Below, piece after piece: positions 1 to 11,381 of a DNA stretch of 64,000 nt. A model generated the notes under the pieces. It ran no database searches. It saw only the letters and a list, made by a program, of their open reading frames with translations, and was not told the DNA's origin. The DNA is from Mediterranea sp. (in: CFB group bacteria). Lineage in GTDB: Bacteria > Bacteroidota > Bacteroidia > Bacteroidales > Bacteroidaceae. Numbering within the stretch: the first letter of the stretch is position 1; the number at the start of each line of letters is the position of its first letter. The translations under genes and the position numbers were made by a program. Where the stretch lies: contig JAITSN010000020.1 in NCBI GenBank assembly GCA_031287715.1, positions 1 to 64,000 of the forward strand, written 5' to 3'.

Positions 1-245
1 ATTTGTCGAAGCGTCGTTTCACAGTGGGAAAACCGCTTTTTCATTTGTCGAAGCGCCGTTTCACAGTGGGAAAACCATTTTTTCATTTGTCGAAGCGCCA
101 TTCCACAGTGGGAAAACCATTTTTTCATTTGTCGAAGCGTCATTCCACAGTGAAAAACCATTTTTTCATTTGTCGAAGCGCCATTTCATAGTGGGAAACC
201 GCTTTTTCATTTGTCGAAGCGCCGTTTCACAATGGGAAAACCGCA
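1..245. repeat. Intergenic tandem repeat array, 6 units of 41-42 bp (atttgtcgaagcgccgtttcacagtgggaaaaccgctttttc), possibly extending left of the window
   Basis: atttgtcgaagcg recurs at 1, 43, 85, 127, 168 and 209; each unit contains a small inverted repeat, gTTTCacagtggGAAAc. Confidence 0.95.
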
Positions 246-271
246 AATATGAGGCTGTTGGGTCGTAAAAG

Positions 272-392
272 GAGAGAGGGAAGGCGCAGCCGCGTTAGGG
301 CCATAAGTGGAAAGCCCACAGCGGAGCGAAACGAAGTGAAGCGAAGCGAGGACTTGCAACGGATGGCCCGACCCCCGCAGGGGGGAACGCCC
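272..392 (-). repeat. Dispersed ~120-bp intergenic repeat, copy 1
   Basis: Reverse complement nearly identical to 11534-11652 (gggcgttcccccctgcgggggtcgggccatccg.tgcaagtcctcgcttcgct...). Confidence 0.9.
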
Positions 393-494
393 AAATCCAT
401 TTACTATTTAGTATTTAATACTATTTTACTATTAAGAAATGAAACGGCACTCTGCTATAAATAATGTTTATCGGATATACCTGCTTAAACGCCA

Positions 495-529
495 AACTCC
501 CTGATTGCTTTTCAGCAAATCAGGGAGTT
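495..529 (-). terminator. Stem-loop downstream of the tRNA gene
   Basis: AACTCCCTGATT...AATCAGGGAGTT inverted repeat. Confidence 0.6.
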
Positions 530-574
530 CCCTTTAAAATACAAAACCTGGACAAAGTTTCGCACTATTCTCGT

Positions 575-644
575 TGGGCTACCAGGATTCGAACCTGGAA
601 AGACAGGACCAGAATCTGACGTGTTACCATTACACCATAGCCCA
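575..644 (-). tRNA. tRNA-Gln (anticodon CTG)
   Basis: Reverse complement TGGGCTATGGTGTAATGGTAACACGTCAGATTCTGGTCCTGTCTTTCCAGGTTCGAATCCTGGTAGCCCA; acceptor TGGGCTA/TAGCCCA, GGTTCGAATCC T-arm, loop TTCTGGT. Confidence 0.9.
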
Positions 645-806
645 ATATATTCGCGTGCAAATATACAACTCTTTTAAAAAAGCCCAATAATTTAAATCGT
701 TTTTTCACTTAGTACAATAAATCGGTGTATATTTGTAGGCAGGAAAGGGTTTATGAGAGAAAAAAGAAAACAACTTTCCTGCTATTCGGAATAAACCAAA
801 AATGTA

Positions 807-1169
807 TTGATGAACGAAACAAAAGATTTAATCGAGAAAATAACAGAAGGAATACAAGGTAAGAAAGGTAAAAATATTGTTGTAGCCGACTTGACCGGAA
901 TCGGCAACACCATCTGCAATTATTTTGTGATTTGCCAAGGCAATTCCCCCAGCCAAATAGGAGCTATTGTCGACTCAATCAAAGAACATACTCACAAAGG
1001 CGTAAACAGTAAACCGATAGCTATTGACGGGCTTAGAAATGCGGAATGGGTGGCTATGGACTACGCAGATGTTTTAGTACATGTATTTCTTCCGGATATT
1101 AGAACGTATTACAACTTGGAGCAACTCTGGGCAGATGCCAAACTAATGACCATTCCCGACATTGACTAA
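807..1169 (+). CDS. rsfS: Ribosome silencing factor RsfS/RsfA
   Basis: 120 aa; DLTGIGNTICNYFVICQGNSPSQIGAIVDSI...GLRNAEWVAMDYADVLVHVF typical of the DUF143/RsfS family. Confidence 0.92.
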   Translation: MMNETKDLIEKITEGIQGKKGKNIVVADLTGIGNTICNYFVICQGNSPSQIGAIVDSIKEHTHKGVNSKPIAIDGLRNAEWVAMDYADVLVHVFLPDIRTYYNLEQLWADAKLMTIPDID

Positions 1170-1175
1170 TCAAAT

Positions 1176-3188
1176 ATGGAAGACAACAATAAAAAACCTA
1201 ATAGAGCAAATACGCCCCGATTCAATCTGAATTGGATGTACATGATCATCGCCATGATGTTATTGGGGCTATACCTGACCAACGAAAGCGGGTCTGTAAG
1301 CAAAAACGTATCCTACGATGAATTTCAGAAGTATGTTTGCAAAGGATATGTAAACAAAGTTGTCGGCTATGACGACAATTCCGTGGAAGCGTTTATCAAG
1401 CCCGGCCACGTGAAAGATGTCTTTAAACAAGACTCCACCAAAGCCGGCAAAAACCCGATGGTCATTACTGAAGCGCCGTCGCGCGGCAATCTGGATAATT
1501 TTCTTCAAAAGGAAAAAGACGAAGCTCATTTTGACGGAATAGTCAGCTACGATAAGAGAAAAGATTATTTCAGCATGATCCTGTGGAATATATTCCCTAT
1601 AATTCTTGTGATCGGCCTGTGGATATTTTTCACGCGCCGCATTAGCGGAGGTGGTGGCGGAGGCGCCGGCAATATCTTCAGCGTAGGGAAATCCAAAGCG
1701 CAATTGTTTGAAAAAGGAGGGTTGATGAAGATAACTTTCAAAGACGTTGCGGGATTGGCCGAAGCGAAACAGGAAGTGGAAGAAATTGTGGAATTTTTGA
1801 AAGAGCCGCAAAAGTATACCGACCTTGGAGGTAAAATACCCAAGGGCGCACTACTCGTAGGCCCTCCGGGAACCGGTAAAACATTGCTTGCCAAAGCTGT
1901 GGCTGGCGAAGCAAACGTACCTTTCTTTTCATTGGCGGGTTCGGATTTTGTTGAAATGTTTGTTGGAGTCGGCGCATCACGTGTACGCGATCTGTTCAAG
2001 CAAGCCAAAGAAAAAGCGCCATGTATCGTCTTCATTGATGAAATAGATGCCGTAGGGCGTGCGCGTGGCAAAAACCCAAGCATGGGAGGCAACGACGAAC
2101 GCGAAAATACGCTAAATCAGTTGCTTACCGAGATGGACGGCTTCGGCTCGAACAGCGGGGTCATCATTCTGGCAGCCACCAACCGTGTGGACGTACTGGA
2201 TAAAGCGCTGCTTCGTGCCGGACGCTTCGACCGCCAGATCCACGTAGACTTGCCGGACCTGAACGAACGTAAAGAAGTCTTTGGCGTTCATCTTCGCCCG
2301 ATCAAGATAGACAACAGCGTCGACATTGACTTACTTGCCCGGCAGACACCGGGATTCTCGGGAGCAGACATAGCCAACGTATGCAACGAAGCTGCACTGA
2401 TAGCAGCCCGCCATGGCAAAAAAGCCGTGGAGAAACAAGACTTCCTCAATGCTGTAGACCGCATTATCGGAGGATTGGAAAAGAAAAGCAAGATCACAAC
2501 GGAAGCGGAACGCCGCGCAATTGCTCTGCACGAAGCCGGACACGCCTCACTGTCCTGGGTGCTGGAACATGCAAATCCGTTGATCAAAGTTACGATCGTA
2601 CCGCGCGGGCGTGCATTGGGAGCAGCGTGGTACCTGCCCGAAGAAAGACAGATCACAACCAAAGAGCAAATGCTGGACGAGATGTGCGCCACCTTAGGCG
2701 GACGCGCCGCAGAAGATCTGTTTCTGGGCAGAATCTCAACCGGTGCGATGAATGACCTGGAACGGGTAACAAAACAGGCTTACGGAATGACCGCTTTCCT
2801 GGGAATGAGCGAAAAACTACCCAATTTGTGTTACTACAATAATGACGAATACTCCTTCAACAAGCCATACAGTGAAAAAACAGCCGAAACGATCGACGAA
2901 GAAGTACAAAGCATGATCAACCGGCAGTATGAACGCGCCAAAGGGATCCTGTCCGACCACCGGGAAAAACACAATGAATTGGCGCAATTGCTGATTGACA
3001 GGGAAGTGATCTATGCCGAAGACGTAGAACGCATCTTCGGCAAACGCCCGTGGGCTTCCCGCTCGGAAGAGATCATGGAAAGCGAAAAGAACCGCAAGGC
3101 GAAGTCCCAGGAAGAAGAAGCAAAGAATCATAAAGCAGAACCCGATACGGATATAACCGCCGGGCAAGTGGAAAAACTCAACACCTAA
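1176..3188 (+). CDS. ftsH: ATP-dependent zinc metalloprotease FtsH
   Basis: Walker [15 protein letters not shown] region, HEAGH zinc motif, N-terminal TM segments. Confidence 0.98.
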   Translation: MEDNNKKPNRANTPRFNLNWMYMIIAMMLLGLYLTNESGSVSKNVSYDEFQKYVCKGYVNKVVGYDDNSVEAFIKPGHVKDVFKQDSTKAGKNPMVITEAPSRGNLDNFLQKEKDEAHFDGIVSYDKRKDYFSMILWNIFPIILVIGLWIFFTRRISGGGGGGAGNIFSVGKSKAQLFEKGGLMKITFKDVAGLAEAKQEVEEIVEFLKEPQKYTDLGGKIPKGALLVGPPGTGKTLLAKAVAGEANVPFFSLAGSDFVEMFVGVGASRVRDLFKQAKEKAPCIVFIDEIDAVGRARGKNPSMGGNDERENTLNQLLTEMDGFGSNSGVIILAATNRVDVLDKALLRAGRFDRQIHVDLPDLNERKEVFGVHLRPIKIDNSVDIDLLARQTPGFSGADIANVCNEAALIAARHGKKAVEKQDFLNAVDRIIGGLEKKSKITTEAERRAIALHEAGHASLSWVLEHANPLIKVTIVPRGRALGAAWYLPEERQITTKEQMLDEMCATLGGRAAEDLFLGRISTGAMNDLERVTKQAYGMTAFLGMSEKLPNLCYYNNDEYSFNKPYSEKTAETIDEEVQSMINRQYERAKGILSDHREKHNELAQLLIDREVIYAEDVERIFGKRPWASRSEEIMESEKNRKAKSQEEEAKNHKAEPDTDITAGQVEKLNT

Positions 3189-3202
3189 AACTATAAACTC
3201 AA

Positions 3203-4042
3203 TTGAAAAACCTTATTATACGAACAATTACCGGAGTACTGTTTGTGGCAATACTCCTGTTTTGTATTCTGTACGGCCCATGGCCCTTCGTTCTTCTATT
3301 TGCTGTCATCACCGGATTATGTGTATTTGAGTTTGCAACACTCGTCAACCGGACAAAAGGCGTAGCGATAAACCGGCTCATGTCCAGCATGGGAGGAGTA
3401 TATCTGTTTCTTGCTTTCATGGGATTCTGCACAAATGCTTCAGGCTTTATCCTGTTCATTCCCTATCTCGTACTACTCATCTACCTGATGGTGAGCGAGC
3501 TTTACGCCAAAAAGGAAAACCCGGTGAATAATTGGGCGTATACGATGCTCAGCCAAATGTATGTTGCCCTTCCCTTCGCGTTGCTCAATACATTGACATT
3601 CCACTATAATAAAGCTGAAGATGCCGTAGACTACAACGCCATACTTCCGCTATCCGTTTTTATTTTCACCTGGCTGAACGATACCGGAGCGTATTGCGCC
3701 GGCACGCTGTTTGGAAAACACAAGCTATTCGAACGTATTTCCCCCAAAAAGTCCTGGGAAGGTTCCGTCGGAGGCGGCGCGGCAACCATAGCCTCATCGT
3801 TCGTCTTTGCCGGCTTTTCCTCCATCCTGACCACGCCGGGCTGGGTTGGATTAGCATTGGTTGTGGTTCTGTTCGGAACCTGGGGGGATTTGACGGAATC
3901 ACTGTTCAAGCGCCATCTGGGAATAAAAGATTCGGGCGCCATACTGCCCGGACACGGAGGCCTGCTCGATCGCTTCGACAGCATCCTGATTGCCGTACCC
4001 GCAGCAGTGGCATATCTGTTTATACTCAAGAACTTTATTTGA
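3203..4042 (+). CDS. cdsA: Phosphatidate cytidylyltransferase
   Basis: Multi-TM; C-terminal signature GDLTESLFKRHLGIKDSGAILPGHGGLLDRFDS. Confidence 0.96.
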   Translation: MKNLIIRTITGVLFVAILLFCILYGPWPFVLLFAVITGLCVFEFATLVNRTKGVAINRLMSSMGGVYLFLAFMGFCTNASGFILFIPYLVLLIYLMVSELYAKKENPVNNWAYTMLSQMYVALPFALLNTLTFHYNKAEDAVDYNAILPLSVFIFTWLNDTGAYCAGTLFGKHKLFERISPKKSWEGSVGGGAATIASSFVFAGFSSILTTPGWVGLALVVVLFGTWGDLTESLFKRHLGIKDSGAILPGHGGLLDRFDSILIAVPAAVAYLFILKNFI

Positions 4043-4054
4043 AAAAGACAAGCG

Positions 4055-4687
4055 CTACTTTGGGACGATAGTCCATGTCATGACAAAATCGGTGTCGAGC
4101 ATGTAGTTTATAACGTATGTTTTTCCACGGGGGCTACGGGTCTCTTTACCGGAGAAGCAGCCGCCGTCCATTTGGGAAAGCCCGACGTACAAGTGCTCGC
4201 GGAAGTCTACCGCTTCTTCATCCATACATTTGAACATGGTTTCTTTGGCCGACCAGATAAGCAAAAGGGCCTGGGTCTTTTGGGCCGGATCTTCGGGAAG
4301 AAATTCGTCATCCCGTACGAATTTAGGGGCTGCTCTATGCACGCGTTCGCCGGTTTTCTCTATATCAATGCCCACTTCGCCGGTTTTGCCGACAATAACA
4401 GCTGCGTAGCCTTTGGTATGGGAGATGCTGAGGTATGTGCCGCCGGTAAAATAAGGTTTCCCGCTGGGATGATAGTGAACCGGTTCGTTCTCTCCCGTGA
4501 GAGTAAAGAGAAGAACGCGCACGGCCAGCCATTCTGTTTTTCTGGAGTCGGATTTAAATACATCCGATTCATGCACGTACATGGCGCCATGATCCGGAAG
4601 CAGGGCCAGCAATTCATCCGGCGTTTCGGTTATTTTCCAGATCCCCCACCGGTATCCGGCCGTTATAAATTGCTTGTATAAACCCAT
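4055..4687 (-). CDS. 4'-phosphopantetheinyl transferase superfamily protein
   Basis: GIDIEKTGERV...WSAKETMFKCM motifs. Confidence 0.9.
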   Translation of the reverse strand: MGLYKQFITAGYRWGIWKITETPDELLALLPDHGAMYVHESDVFKSDSRKTEWLAVRVLLFTLTGENEPVHYHPSGKPYFTGGTYLSISHTKGYAAVIVGKTGEVGIDIEKTGERVHRAAPKFVRDDEFLPEDPAQKTQALLLIWSAKETMFKCMDEEAVDFREHLYVGLSQMDGGCFSGKETRSPRGKTYVINYMLDTDFVMTWTIVPK

Positions 4688-4727
4688 TGCCGCGTTGAGT
4701 GTCGGAGGTTGGAAATTGCCTGTGGTT

Positions 4728-6053
4728 TCAATTTCCGGCGTTCAATTTGGTTAGTTTCACTTTCAGGATCCGGCGGTTATCCATTTCCAGGATCTCAAAC
4801 TCGTAATCCTCATAGGTGAGTATCTCGTGGAGCTGTGGAAATTCGCCCTTGATTTCAAGCAGAAGCCCGGCCAGCGTATCGGCATCGCCGGAAATCTTTT
4901 CGAGGTCTTCCGGATGGCATCGCACGATCTTGCAAAAATCGGTCAGCTGGGTTTTGGCTTCAAAGATCCAGGTGTGGTCATTGATTACGACGAATGTACG
5001 TTCTTCATCATCGTACTCATCGCGGATCTCGCCTACAATTTCTTCGATGATATCTTCCATCGTGACGATGCCCGAAGTTCCCCCGAACTCATCCACAACA
5101 ATGGCGATATGGATCTTCTCGGTTTGAAAATCGCGCAACAGATCGTCGATCATCTTGGTCTCCGGTACAAAATATGCCGGACGGATGAGCGACTGCCAGC
5201 GGAAATTATCGCCTTTGTTGATATGGGGAATCAGGTCTTTGGTGTAAAGTATTCCTTTGATGTTGTCGAGCGAGCCGGAATAAACGGGCATACGGGAGTA
5301 TGCATTGTCTACGATACATTGCAATACGTTTTTGAATGAGGTGCGTATGTCCAGATCGACGACATCCAGCCGCGAGGTCATCACTTCTTTCGCTGTCTCG
5401 CCGCCAAAACGCACGATACCTTCGAGTATGGTGTTTTCTTCAGAAAGCTGCTCTTTATCCGTTAAGTCAAAGGCCCGTGACAGTTCGCTGACAGAAATGC
5501 TGCGGTTCTTTTTTACTATGTGTTTGTTCAGAAAAATAGATGATTTCATCAGTAATGAGGCTAACGGATAGAATATCTTTTGGAACATGATAATGCCACC
5601 GGCGGAAAAACGGGAAAAGGCCAATATTTTCTGCGCGGAGAATATTTTCGGCATGATTTCGCCGAACAGCAGCAGCAAAAAGGTTAATATGACAGTCAGG
5701 ATGATGAACTCGGCAACGGGCGATGAAAAATCGAACACGCCCATGAAGAAGTAATTGCAGAGCATGATGATCGTTACATTCACGGAATTGTTGGTTATCA
5801 GGATGGTCGCCAACAGGCGTTCCGTATTGCTCAAAAGGTAGCTGACTTTTTCATCGGCCGGATGGCTCCGCGCATTGATCTTACTGCGGTCGGATGGAGA
5901 TAAGGAAAAGAAAGCGATCTCGGAAGCTGAGGCGAAGCCTGACACAAGCAGCAATAAACCAGCCAAAACAATGGCTACAACCATAGAAGTTGTGGGGGAA
6001 TTTACGGCTATGTCGCCCCAGCAATCCGACAACCGGTATAGATAATCGTCCAA
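4728..6053 (-). CDS. gldE: Gliding motility-associated protein GldE / CNNM-CBS transporter family
   Basis: DUF21 N-terminus, paired CBS domains, CorC_HlyC C-terminus; immediately downstream of ssb and mutY as is common in Bacteroidetes. Confidence 0.88.
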   Translation of the reverse strand: MDDYLYRLSDCWGDIAVNSPTTSMVVAIVLAGLLLLVSGFASASEIAFFSLSPSDRSKINARSHPADEKVSYLLSNTERLLATILITNNSVNVTIIMLCNYFFMGVFDFSSPVAEFIILTVILTFLLLLFGEIMPKIFSAQKILAFSRFSAGGIIMFQKIFYPLASLLMKSSIFLNKHIVKKNRSISVSELSRAFDLTDKEQLSEENTILEGIVRFGGETAKEVMTSRLDVVDLDIRTSFKNVLQCIVDNAYSRMPVYSGSLDNIKGILYTKDLIPHINKGDNFRWQSLIRPAYFVPETKMIDDLLRDFQTEKIHIAIVVDEFGGTSGIVTMEDIIEEIVGEIRDEYDDEERTFVVINDHTWIFEAKTQLTDFCKIVRCHPEDLEKISGDADTLAGLLLEIKGEFPQLHEILTYEDYEFEILEMDNRRILKVKLTKLNAGN

Positions 6054-6098
6054 TTAAGCTGTTTTTTTAATTAAGAAATATTCAACGGCAACTTCCAG

Positions 6099-6572
6099 TC
6101 AAAAAGGCAAGTCGTCGGCCGGATTATTGTTATTGGCTTCCGACGCAGGCTGTTCGCCTTGAGACGGCACCGGCGCTTGCTGGTTTCTCTGTGGCGGCGG
6201 CGTACCGGCTGCTGCTGCACCGGCGGCGGAACCGCTGCCTTTAGAGGTAAGCATTTCCATGTTGTCGACAAAGATCTCGGTCACATAACGTTTGTTACCG
6301 GCTTGGTCGTCATACGAACGGGTTCTGATCTTGCCTTCTATATATAACTTATCTCCCTTGTGGATATACTTTTCCGCAGTTTCTGCCAAACCACGCCACA
6401 GCACTAAGTTATGCCATTCTGTTCTTTCGGGAACCTGAGTTCCATTAGCCAGCGCATATGCGCGCTCCGATGTGGCTAAAGACATTGTTGCAACGGCAAT
6501 TCCGGTATCGAGATACCTCACTTCGGGGTCTTTACCCACATTTCCCAATAAAATTACTTTGTTTACTGACAT
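6099..6572 (-). CDS. ssb: Single-stranded DNA-binding protein
   Basis: MSVNKVILLGNVGKDPEVRYLDTG OB fold; acidic tail ending DDLPF. Confidence 0.97.
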   Translation of the reverse strand: MSVNKVILLGNVGKDPEVRYLDTGIAVATMSLATSERAYALANGTQVPERTEWHNLVLWRGLAETAEKYIHKGDKLYIEGKIRTRSYDDQAGNKRYVTEIFVDNMEMLTSKGSGSAAGAAAAGTPPPQRNQQAPVPSQGEQPASEANNNNPADDLPF

Positions 6573-6651
6573 AATGTTGATCGTATAAAATATAATTGTT
6601 TCCGAATGCCAAAAATAAATAGAACCTGGGGATAAAGCAAGCGTTTTTTAT

Positions 6652-7755
6652 CTATTTCTTTTCCAAAAAGATTTGCACCAGTCTCGAAATGGCATATTGG
6701 TTCATTTCATTTTTCTTTATGCGTTTATATGCGGCAAACGACCGGGTTTCTTCCGGTAGGGTTACTTCGTAAAAATCGGCGTAAACCACACGGTGTGAAA
6801 GAACATGTTTCACTTGCCGCAGGGATAGTTTTATTACAGGGGATTCGTTTCCGGCTATGAGGTTGCGAAATTCAGGCAGGGCGGTCAGCTCTTCTTCCGT
6901 TACAGCCCGGGAAGTTTCGATCAGCGGCAGTTCAAACAGGTTTTTCCAAATATCATCTTCCGCACGTTTCCGGATATAGGTATATTCTCCCGCATGTACA
7001 TATATATAATTGAAGTAGCGATTTGTAATTTTCGTTTTGTTTTTCTTGACCGGCAGCTTCGAGACCGTTCCGTTTGCAAGCGCGGTGCAGCCGGCAGCTA
7101 AAGGACATTCGGCACATCCGGGCGATTTGGGAGTACACAGCAAAGCGCCGAAATCCATGATCGCCTGATTGTACAGGGCGGGGCATTTCCGGTCAATCAA
7201 CCGGTTTGCCCATCCGGTTATTTCTTTTTTCCCACGTCCCGAATCTATCGGGGTCTCTATGCCCATGTAGCGGGAAACTACACGAAAAACATTCCCGTCA
7301 ACGACCGGATAGGGCATGTCGTAAGCGATCGAACAAATGGCGGCAGCTGTATATTCGCCTACTCCTTTCAGTGCGATAATCCCTTCGTATGTGTCCGGAA
7401 ATGCGCCATTCATGCTTTTTGCGGCGGCGTGTAAGTTCCTGGCGCGCGAATAATACCCCAATCCCTGCCAATATTTCATCACTTCGTCTTCATGGGCTTC
7501 CGCTAATGTTCGTACATCCGGAAAACGTTCGATAAAACGCAGGAAATAATCATATCCCTGATTAACGCGGGTCTGTTGCAAGATGATCTCCGATACCCAG
7601 ATCGTATAGGGGTCGGTTGCTCCCCGCCAAGGCAATTCACGTTTGTTTTCATTGTACCAACGGATTATATTTGTTGAAAAGCGGGAGCAGACCGTTGAAT
7701 ATTCATCTTCATGTATCTCAGCAAGAGGCGGCGGCGTGTATTTCTTTTGGAGCAT
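6652..7755 (-). CDS. mutY: A/G-specific adenine glycosylase
   Basis: HhH-GPD, 4Fe-4S CTPKSPGCAECPLAAGC, C-terminal NUDIX-like domain; the ORF extends to 7929 but the likely start is MLQKKYTPPP at 7755. Confidence 0.94.
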   Translation of the reverse strand: MLQKKYTPPPLAEIHEDEYSTVCSRFSTNIIRWYNENKRELPWRGATDPYTIWVSEIILQQTRVNQGYDYFLRFIERFPDVRTLAEAHEDEVMKYWQGLGYYSRARNLHAAAKSMNGAFPDTYEGIIALKGVGEYTAAAICSIAYDMPYPVVDGNVFRVVSRYMGIETPIDSGRGKKEITGWANRLIDRKCPALYNQAIMDFGALLCTPKSPGCAECPLAAGCTALANGTVSKLPVKKNKTKITNRYFNYIYVHAGEYTYIRKRAEDDIWKNLFELPLIETSRAVTEEELTALPEFRNLIAGNESPVIKLSLRQVKHVLSHRVVYADFYEVTLPEETRSFAAYKRIKKNEMNQYAISRLVQIFLEKK

Positions 7756-8072
7756 GGAATAATTTCTAATAATATCCGTCAAAGATAGGATTAAGATGCT
7801 TTCGACGAAATATTTGCGCTCTCCGCTGAGCGGAGGATGCTGTGGAAAAATCCTATAGAGACTCCTGAAAGAAATCAATCCAATGATAGCAGCCAATGCC
7901 CGGCCCCCTGCGGGGGAACGCCCACACAATGATATTTAATGGGCGCTTTTGGTATAAACTTGTATGTTGTTGCCAAAAAAATATGTTTTATGGATATAGA
8001 TCAGCCCGTTTCGGCTATATTTGCAAACAGAGAATTAAAAATGATTTCAATCACACTTAAATTAATTAATCT

Positions 8073-9581
8073 ATGTTTAGCAAACATCCTAAAGGGTTAA
8101 TCGGAGCCGCTCTTTCGAACATGGGAGAACGGTTCGGGTTTTATATTATGATGGCCATCCTGACTTTATTCCTAATGTCGAAGTTCGGCATATCGGGCGA
8201 GGAGGCAGGCTGGCTGTATTCTGCATTTTATGGAGGAATCTACATCCTGGCTTTAGTGGGCGGGATCATTGCCGATAGAACAAGGAATTATAAAGGAACA
8301 ATTATAGCCGGACTTATCGTGATGAGCTTGGGATATTTGTTTCTTTCCACGCCCGGCTTGATAACCACCCAGTGGGCTGCGATGGCCGCCCTTTTGGTTA
8401 TTGCTTTCGGCAACGGGCTTTTCAAGGGAAATCTTCAGGCTATAGTGGGTCAGTTATATGATAACCCGACGTATTCCAGGATGCGGGATTCGGGGTTCCA
8501 GATTTTTTATATGTTTATCAATATCGGCGGGATGGCTGCACCTTTTGCGGCTGTTTGGGTGCGCAATTGGTTTGTAAAGGCGCAGGGATATGCGTATAAC
8601 TCCGACCTTCCCGGACTTTCCTGGCAGTTTAAGAGCGGCAAGATGTCTGAGGAAGTATTTAACGGGCGTTTCACCGAATTGGCAACCGAAGTATCCGGTG
8701 GGACGACCCCGGACATGTATACCTTTGCCGATAGTTACTTAAATGCTTTCAACACAGGGTTCCACTATGCTTTTTCCGTTGCCATCATTGCCATGTTGAT
8801 TTCGTTGGCGATCTTTCTGCTGTCTAAGCGGATCCTTCCCGATAAAAAGGCGCCGGCCAAGCAGGGTTTTAAACCGGAAATGTCTAAAGAAGAGATCCGT
8901 CAGGATGCACGGGAGATCAAACAGCGTCTTCTGGCTTTGTTTGCGGTGTTTATCGTTGTTATTTTCTTCTGGTTCTCCTTCCATCAAAACGGTTTGACGC
9001 TCACCATGTTTGCCCGGGACTATACGCAGCTGAAAATATTCGGCATTGATATTGCCGCCGAGCTGTTTCAATCGACCAATCCGTTTATCGTGGTGTTTTT
9101 CACTCCTATTATCATGGCCATCTTTTCTTTTTTGGCCAAAAGAGGTAAGGAGCCGTCTACTCCACGGAAGATCGGCATAGGTATGGGTATCGCCGCCTTG
9201 GCATTCGTTGTTATGGCGATTGGCTCTATCGGGCTTCCGCTTCACAAGGAGGTGGAAGCTATGGGCGGACTTTCTTTTGATATGCGTGTTACGCCCTGGC
9301 TGCTTTTCGGCACCTATTTTATTTTGACGATAGCGGAGTTGTTTATTTCGCCTCTCGGGCTTTCGTTTGTATCCAAAGTATCTCCGGCTCATTTGCAAGG
9401 GTTAATGCAAGGGTGTTGGCTGGGTGCAACCGCGGTGGGCAATTTCTCTCTTTTCCTGGGTGCGATAATGTACGAAAACATATCCTTATCGGTAACGTGG
9501 ACGGCGTTTGTTGTCGTCTGCGCCATTTCCATGATTGCCATGTTCTCGATGGTGACTTGGCTGGAGCGGGTGGCCAGATAA
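8073..9581 (+). CDS. POT-family proton-dependent oligopeptide transporter
   Basis: ERFGFYIMMAILTLFL and GFQIFYMFINIGGMAAP PTR2 signatures, ~12 TM. Confidence 0.92.
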   Translation: MFSKHPKGLIGAALSNMGERFGFYIMMAILTLFLMSKFGISGEEAGWLYSAFYGGIYILALVGGIIADRTRNYKGTIIAGLIVMSLGYLFLSTPGLITTQWAAMAALLVIAFGNGLFKGNLQAIVGQLYDNPTYSRMRDSGFQIFYMFINIGGMAAPFAAVWVRNWFVKAQGYAYNSDLPGLSWQFKSGKMSEEVFNGRFTELATEVSGGTTPDMYTFADSYLNAFNTGFHYAFSVAIIAMLISLAIFLLSKRILPDKKAPAKQGFKPEMSKEEIRQDAREIKQRLLALFAVFIVVIFFWFSFHQNGLTLTMFARDYTQLKIFGIDIAAELFQSTNPFIVVFFTPIIMAIFSFLAKRGKEPSTPRKIGIGMGIAALAFVVMAIGSIGLPLHKEVEAMGGLSFDMRVTPWLLFGTYFILTIAELFISPLGLSFVSKVSPAHLQGLMQGCWLGATAVGNFSLFLGAIMYENISLSVTWTAFVVVCAISMIAMFSMVTWLERVAR

Positions 9582-9603
9582 CCTTCGGGCTTTAATAAGC
9601 AGC

Positions 9604-9649
9604 AAAATAAAAGGCCAACCACGATAGAAAGCGGTTGGCCTTTATTTTT
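9604..9649. terminator. Bidirectional terminator between convergent genes
   Basis: AAAATAAAAGGCCAACC...GGTTGGCCTTTATTTTT. Confidence 0.85.
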
Positions 9650-9663
9650 CTCTTGCCGGAAGA

Positions 9664-10815
9664 TTAATCGAAGAGGCTCCTGAACTTTTTAAATATCTTC
9701 TCTTTGGCCGCGTTGCTCGGCTTGAAGTTCTCCACATGCTCGAGCTTTTCCAGCATACTTTTCTCTTCCTTGTTCAGTGTTTCGGGAACGTAGATGCTGA
9801 TATTTACCAGCAAATCTCCCATTCCATAGCCATTGACGTTGGGCAGTCCTTTGCTGCGCAGGCGCAAAACCTTGCCCGGTTGCGTACCCGGATCGATCTT
9901 CACCTTCACCCGGCTGTCAATTGTAGGAATCTCCACCGTTCCGCCCAATGCAGCCACGGGGAAACTTAACAGCAGGTTGTAGATCAAATCGTTTTCGTCG
10001 CGGATAAGCTCGGGATGCGGTTCTTCCTGTACCTGGATCAGCAAGTCGCCCGGCACGCCGTTATGTTTGCCGGCATTGCCTTTCCCTCCCATAGAAAGCT
10101 GCATTCCTTCGGCCACTCCGGCGGGGATATTGACCGATACGACTTCTTCGCCCTGCACAACACCGTCGCCGCCGCAGCCCCTGCATTTATTCTTGATAAC
10201 TTTTCCTTCTCCGCTACAAGTGGGACAGGTGACGCGGGTTTGCATTGTTCCCAGAATGGTCTGCTGGTTTCGGATCACCGAGCCGTTACCCTTACAGGTC
10301 GGACAAGTTTCCGCGCCTGAGTTTCCTTCGGCTCCCGATCCGTGGCAATGATTGCAGGCCACGTATTTCTTCAGTTTGAATTTCTTTTCGGTACCGGTTG
10401 AAATCTCTTTCAGGTTCAGTTTCACCTTTACCCGCAAGTCCGATCCGCGGAAGCGCCTTTGCTGTTGGCCTCCGCCGAAGCCGCCAAACCCGCCGAAGCC
10501 GCCATGGCCGCCAAATACATCTCCAAACATGGAAAATATATCATCCATAGACATGCCGCCGCCAAACGGGCCTCCATTGCCGGCAGCTCCGCTCATTCCG
10601 GCATGGCCGAACTGGTCGTACCGGGCGCGCTTCTCCGGATTGCTCAGCACATCGTAGGCTTCGGCCGCCTCTTTGAACTTCTCCTCGGCTTCCTTGTCGC
10701 CCGGATTCTTGTCCGGATGATACTGTATCGCTTTCTTTCTATATGCCTTCTTTATCTGGTCGGCAGTAGAATCTTTGGTGACTTCAAGCACCTCGTAATA
10801 GTCTCTCTTTGCCAT
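9664..10815 (-). CDS. dnaJ: Molecular chaperone DnaJ
   Basis: J domain with HPD, G/F-rich region, four CxxCxGxG repeats. Confidence 0.98.
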   Translation of the reverse strand: MAKRDYYEVLEVTKDSTADQIKKAYRKKAIQYHPDKNPGDKEAEEKFKEAAEAYDVLSNPEKRARYDQFGHAGMSGAAGNGGPFGGGMSMDDIFSMFGDVFGGHGGFGGFGGFGGGQQQRRFRGSDLRVKVKLNLKEISTGTEKKFKLKKYVACNHCHGSGAEGNSGAETCPTCKGNGSVIRNQQTILGTMQTRVTCPTCSGEGKVIKNKCRGCGGDGVVQGEEVVSVNIPAGVAEGMQLSMGGKGNAGKHNGVPGDLLIQVQEEPHPELIRDENDLIYNLLLSFPVAALGGTVEIPTIDSRVKVKIDPGTQPGKVLRLRSKGLPNVNGYGMGDLLVNISIYVPETLNKEEKSMLEKLEHVENFKPSNAAKEKIFKKFRSLFD

Positions 10816-10817
10816 AA

Positions 10818-11381
10818 TTATTCTCCCACAACCACTTTTGCGTGACGGATCACTTTATCATTCATTATATATCCGGTCTGAACCGTGTCGAGTATCTTGC
10901 CTTTCAGCTCTTCCGACGGAGCCGGCGCCATCGCAATTGCTTCGTGATAATCTGTGTCCAGCGGTTGGTCTTTTGTTTCGATCGCCTTAACGCCATTCTG
11001 CCCCAGGACAGCAATGAACTTGTTGTAAATAAGGCTTATCCCTTCTTTGATTGCGGCCATATCGGCAGATGCTCCGGTTATTTTGACGGCACGTTCCAAG
11101 TCGTCAATGACCGGCAGCAGGGAAGTGAGGCTTCTTTCGCCGCCGTTGAGAATAAGCTCGGCCTTTTCCTTCAGAGTACGCTTGCGGTAATTGTCAAAAT
11201 CGGCCGACAAACGAAGATACTTATCTTTCTCTTCTTCCATCTGCGCGTTGAGCCTTTCTATTTCTTTTTCAAGTTCTTCTTCTTTCGTCAGGGCAGGTTC
11301 ATTCATGAGTTCCTGCGTGTCAGGCGTATCAGGAATCGTCTGTTCCTGTGCTTTTTCTCTTGGGTTCTTTTTAGATGTCAT
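10818..11381 (-). CDS. grpE: Nucleotide exchange factor GrpE
   Basis: Coiled coil plus [11 protein letters not shown]...[18 protein letters not shown]; adjacent to dnaJ. Confidence 0.96.
   Translation of the reverse strand: MTSKKNPREKAQEQTIPDTPDTQELMNEPALTKEEELEKEIERLNAQMEEEKDKYLRLSADFDNYRKRTLKEKAELILNGGERSLTSLLPVIDDLERAVKITGASADMAAIKEGISLIYNKFIAVLGQNGVKAIETKDQPLDTDYHEAIAMAPAPSEELKGKILDTVQTGYIMNDKVIRHAKVVVGE

Noticed and set aside
249-464. 71-aa ORF
   Set aside because: Lies in the dispersed repeat; the equivalent frame at 11495-11704 is in the second copy.
9664-11381. dnaJ/grpE as partners of a novel system
   Set aside because: Canonical housekeeping dnaJ and grpE, unrelated to the island Hsp70 by position and sequence type.
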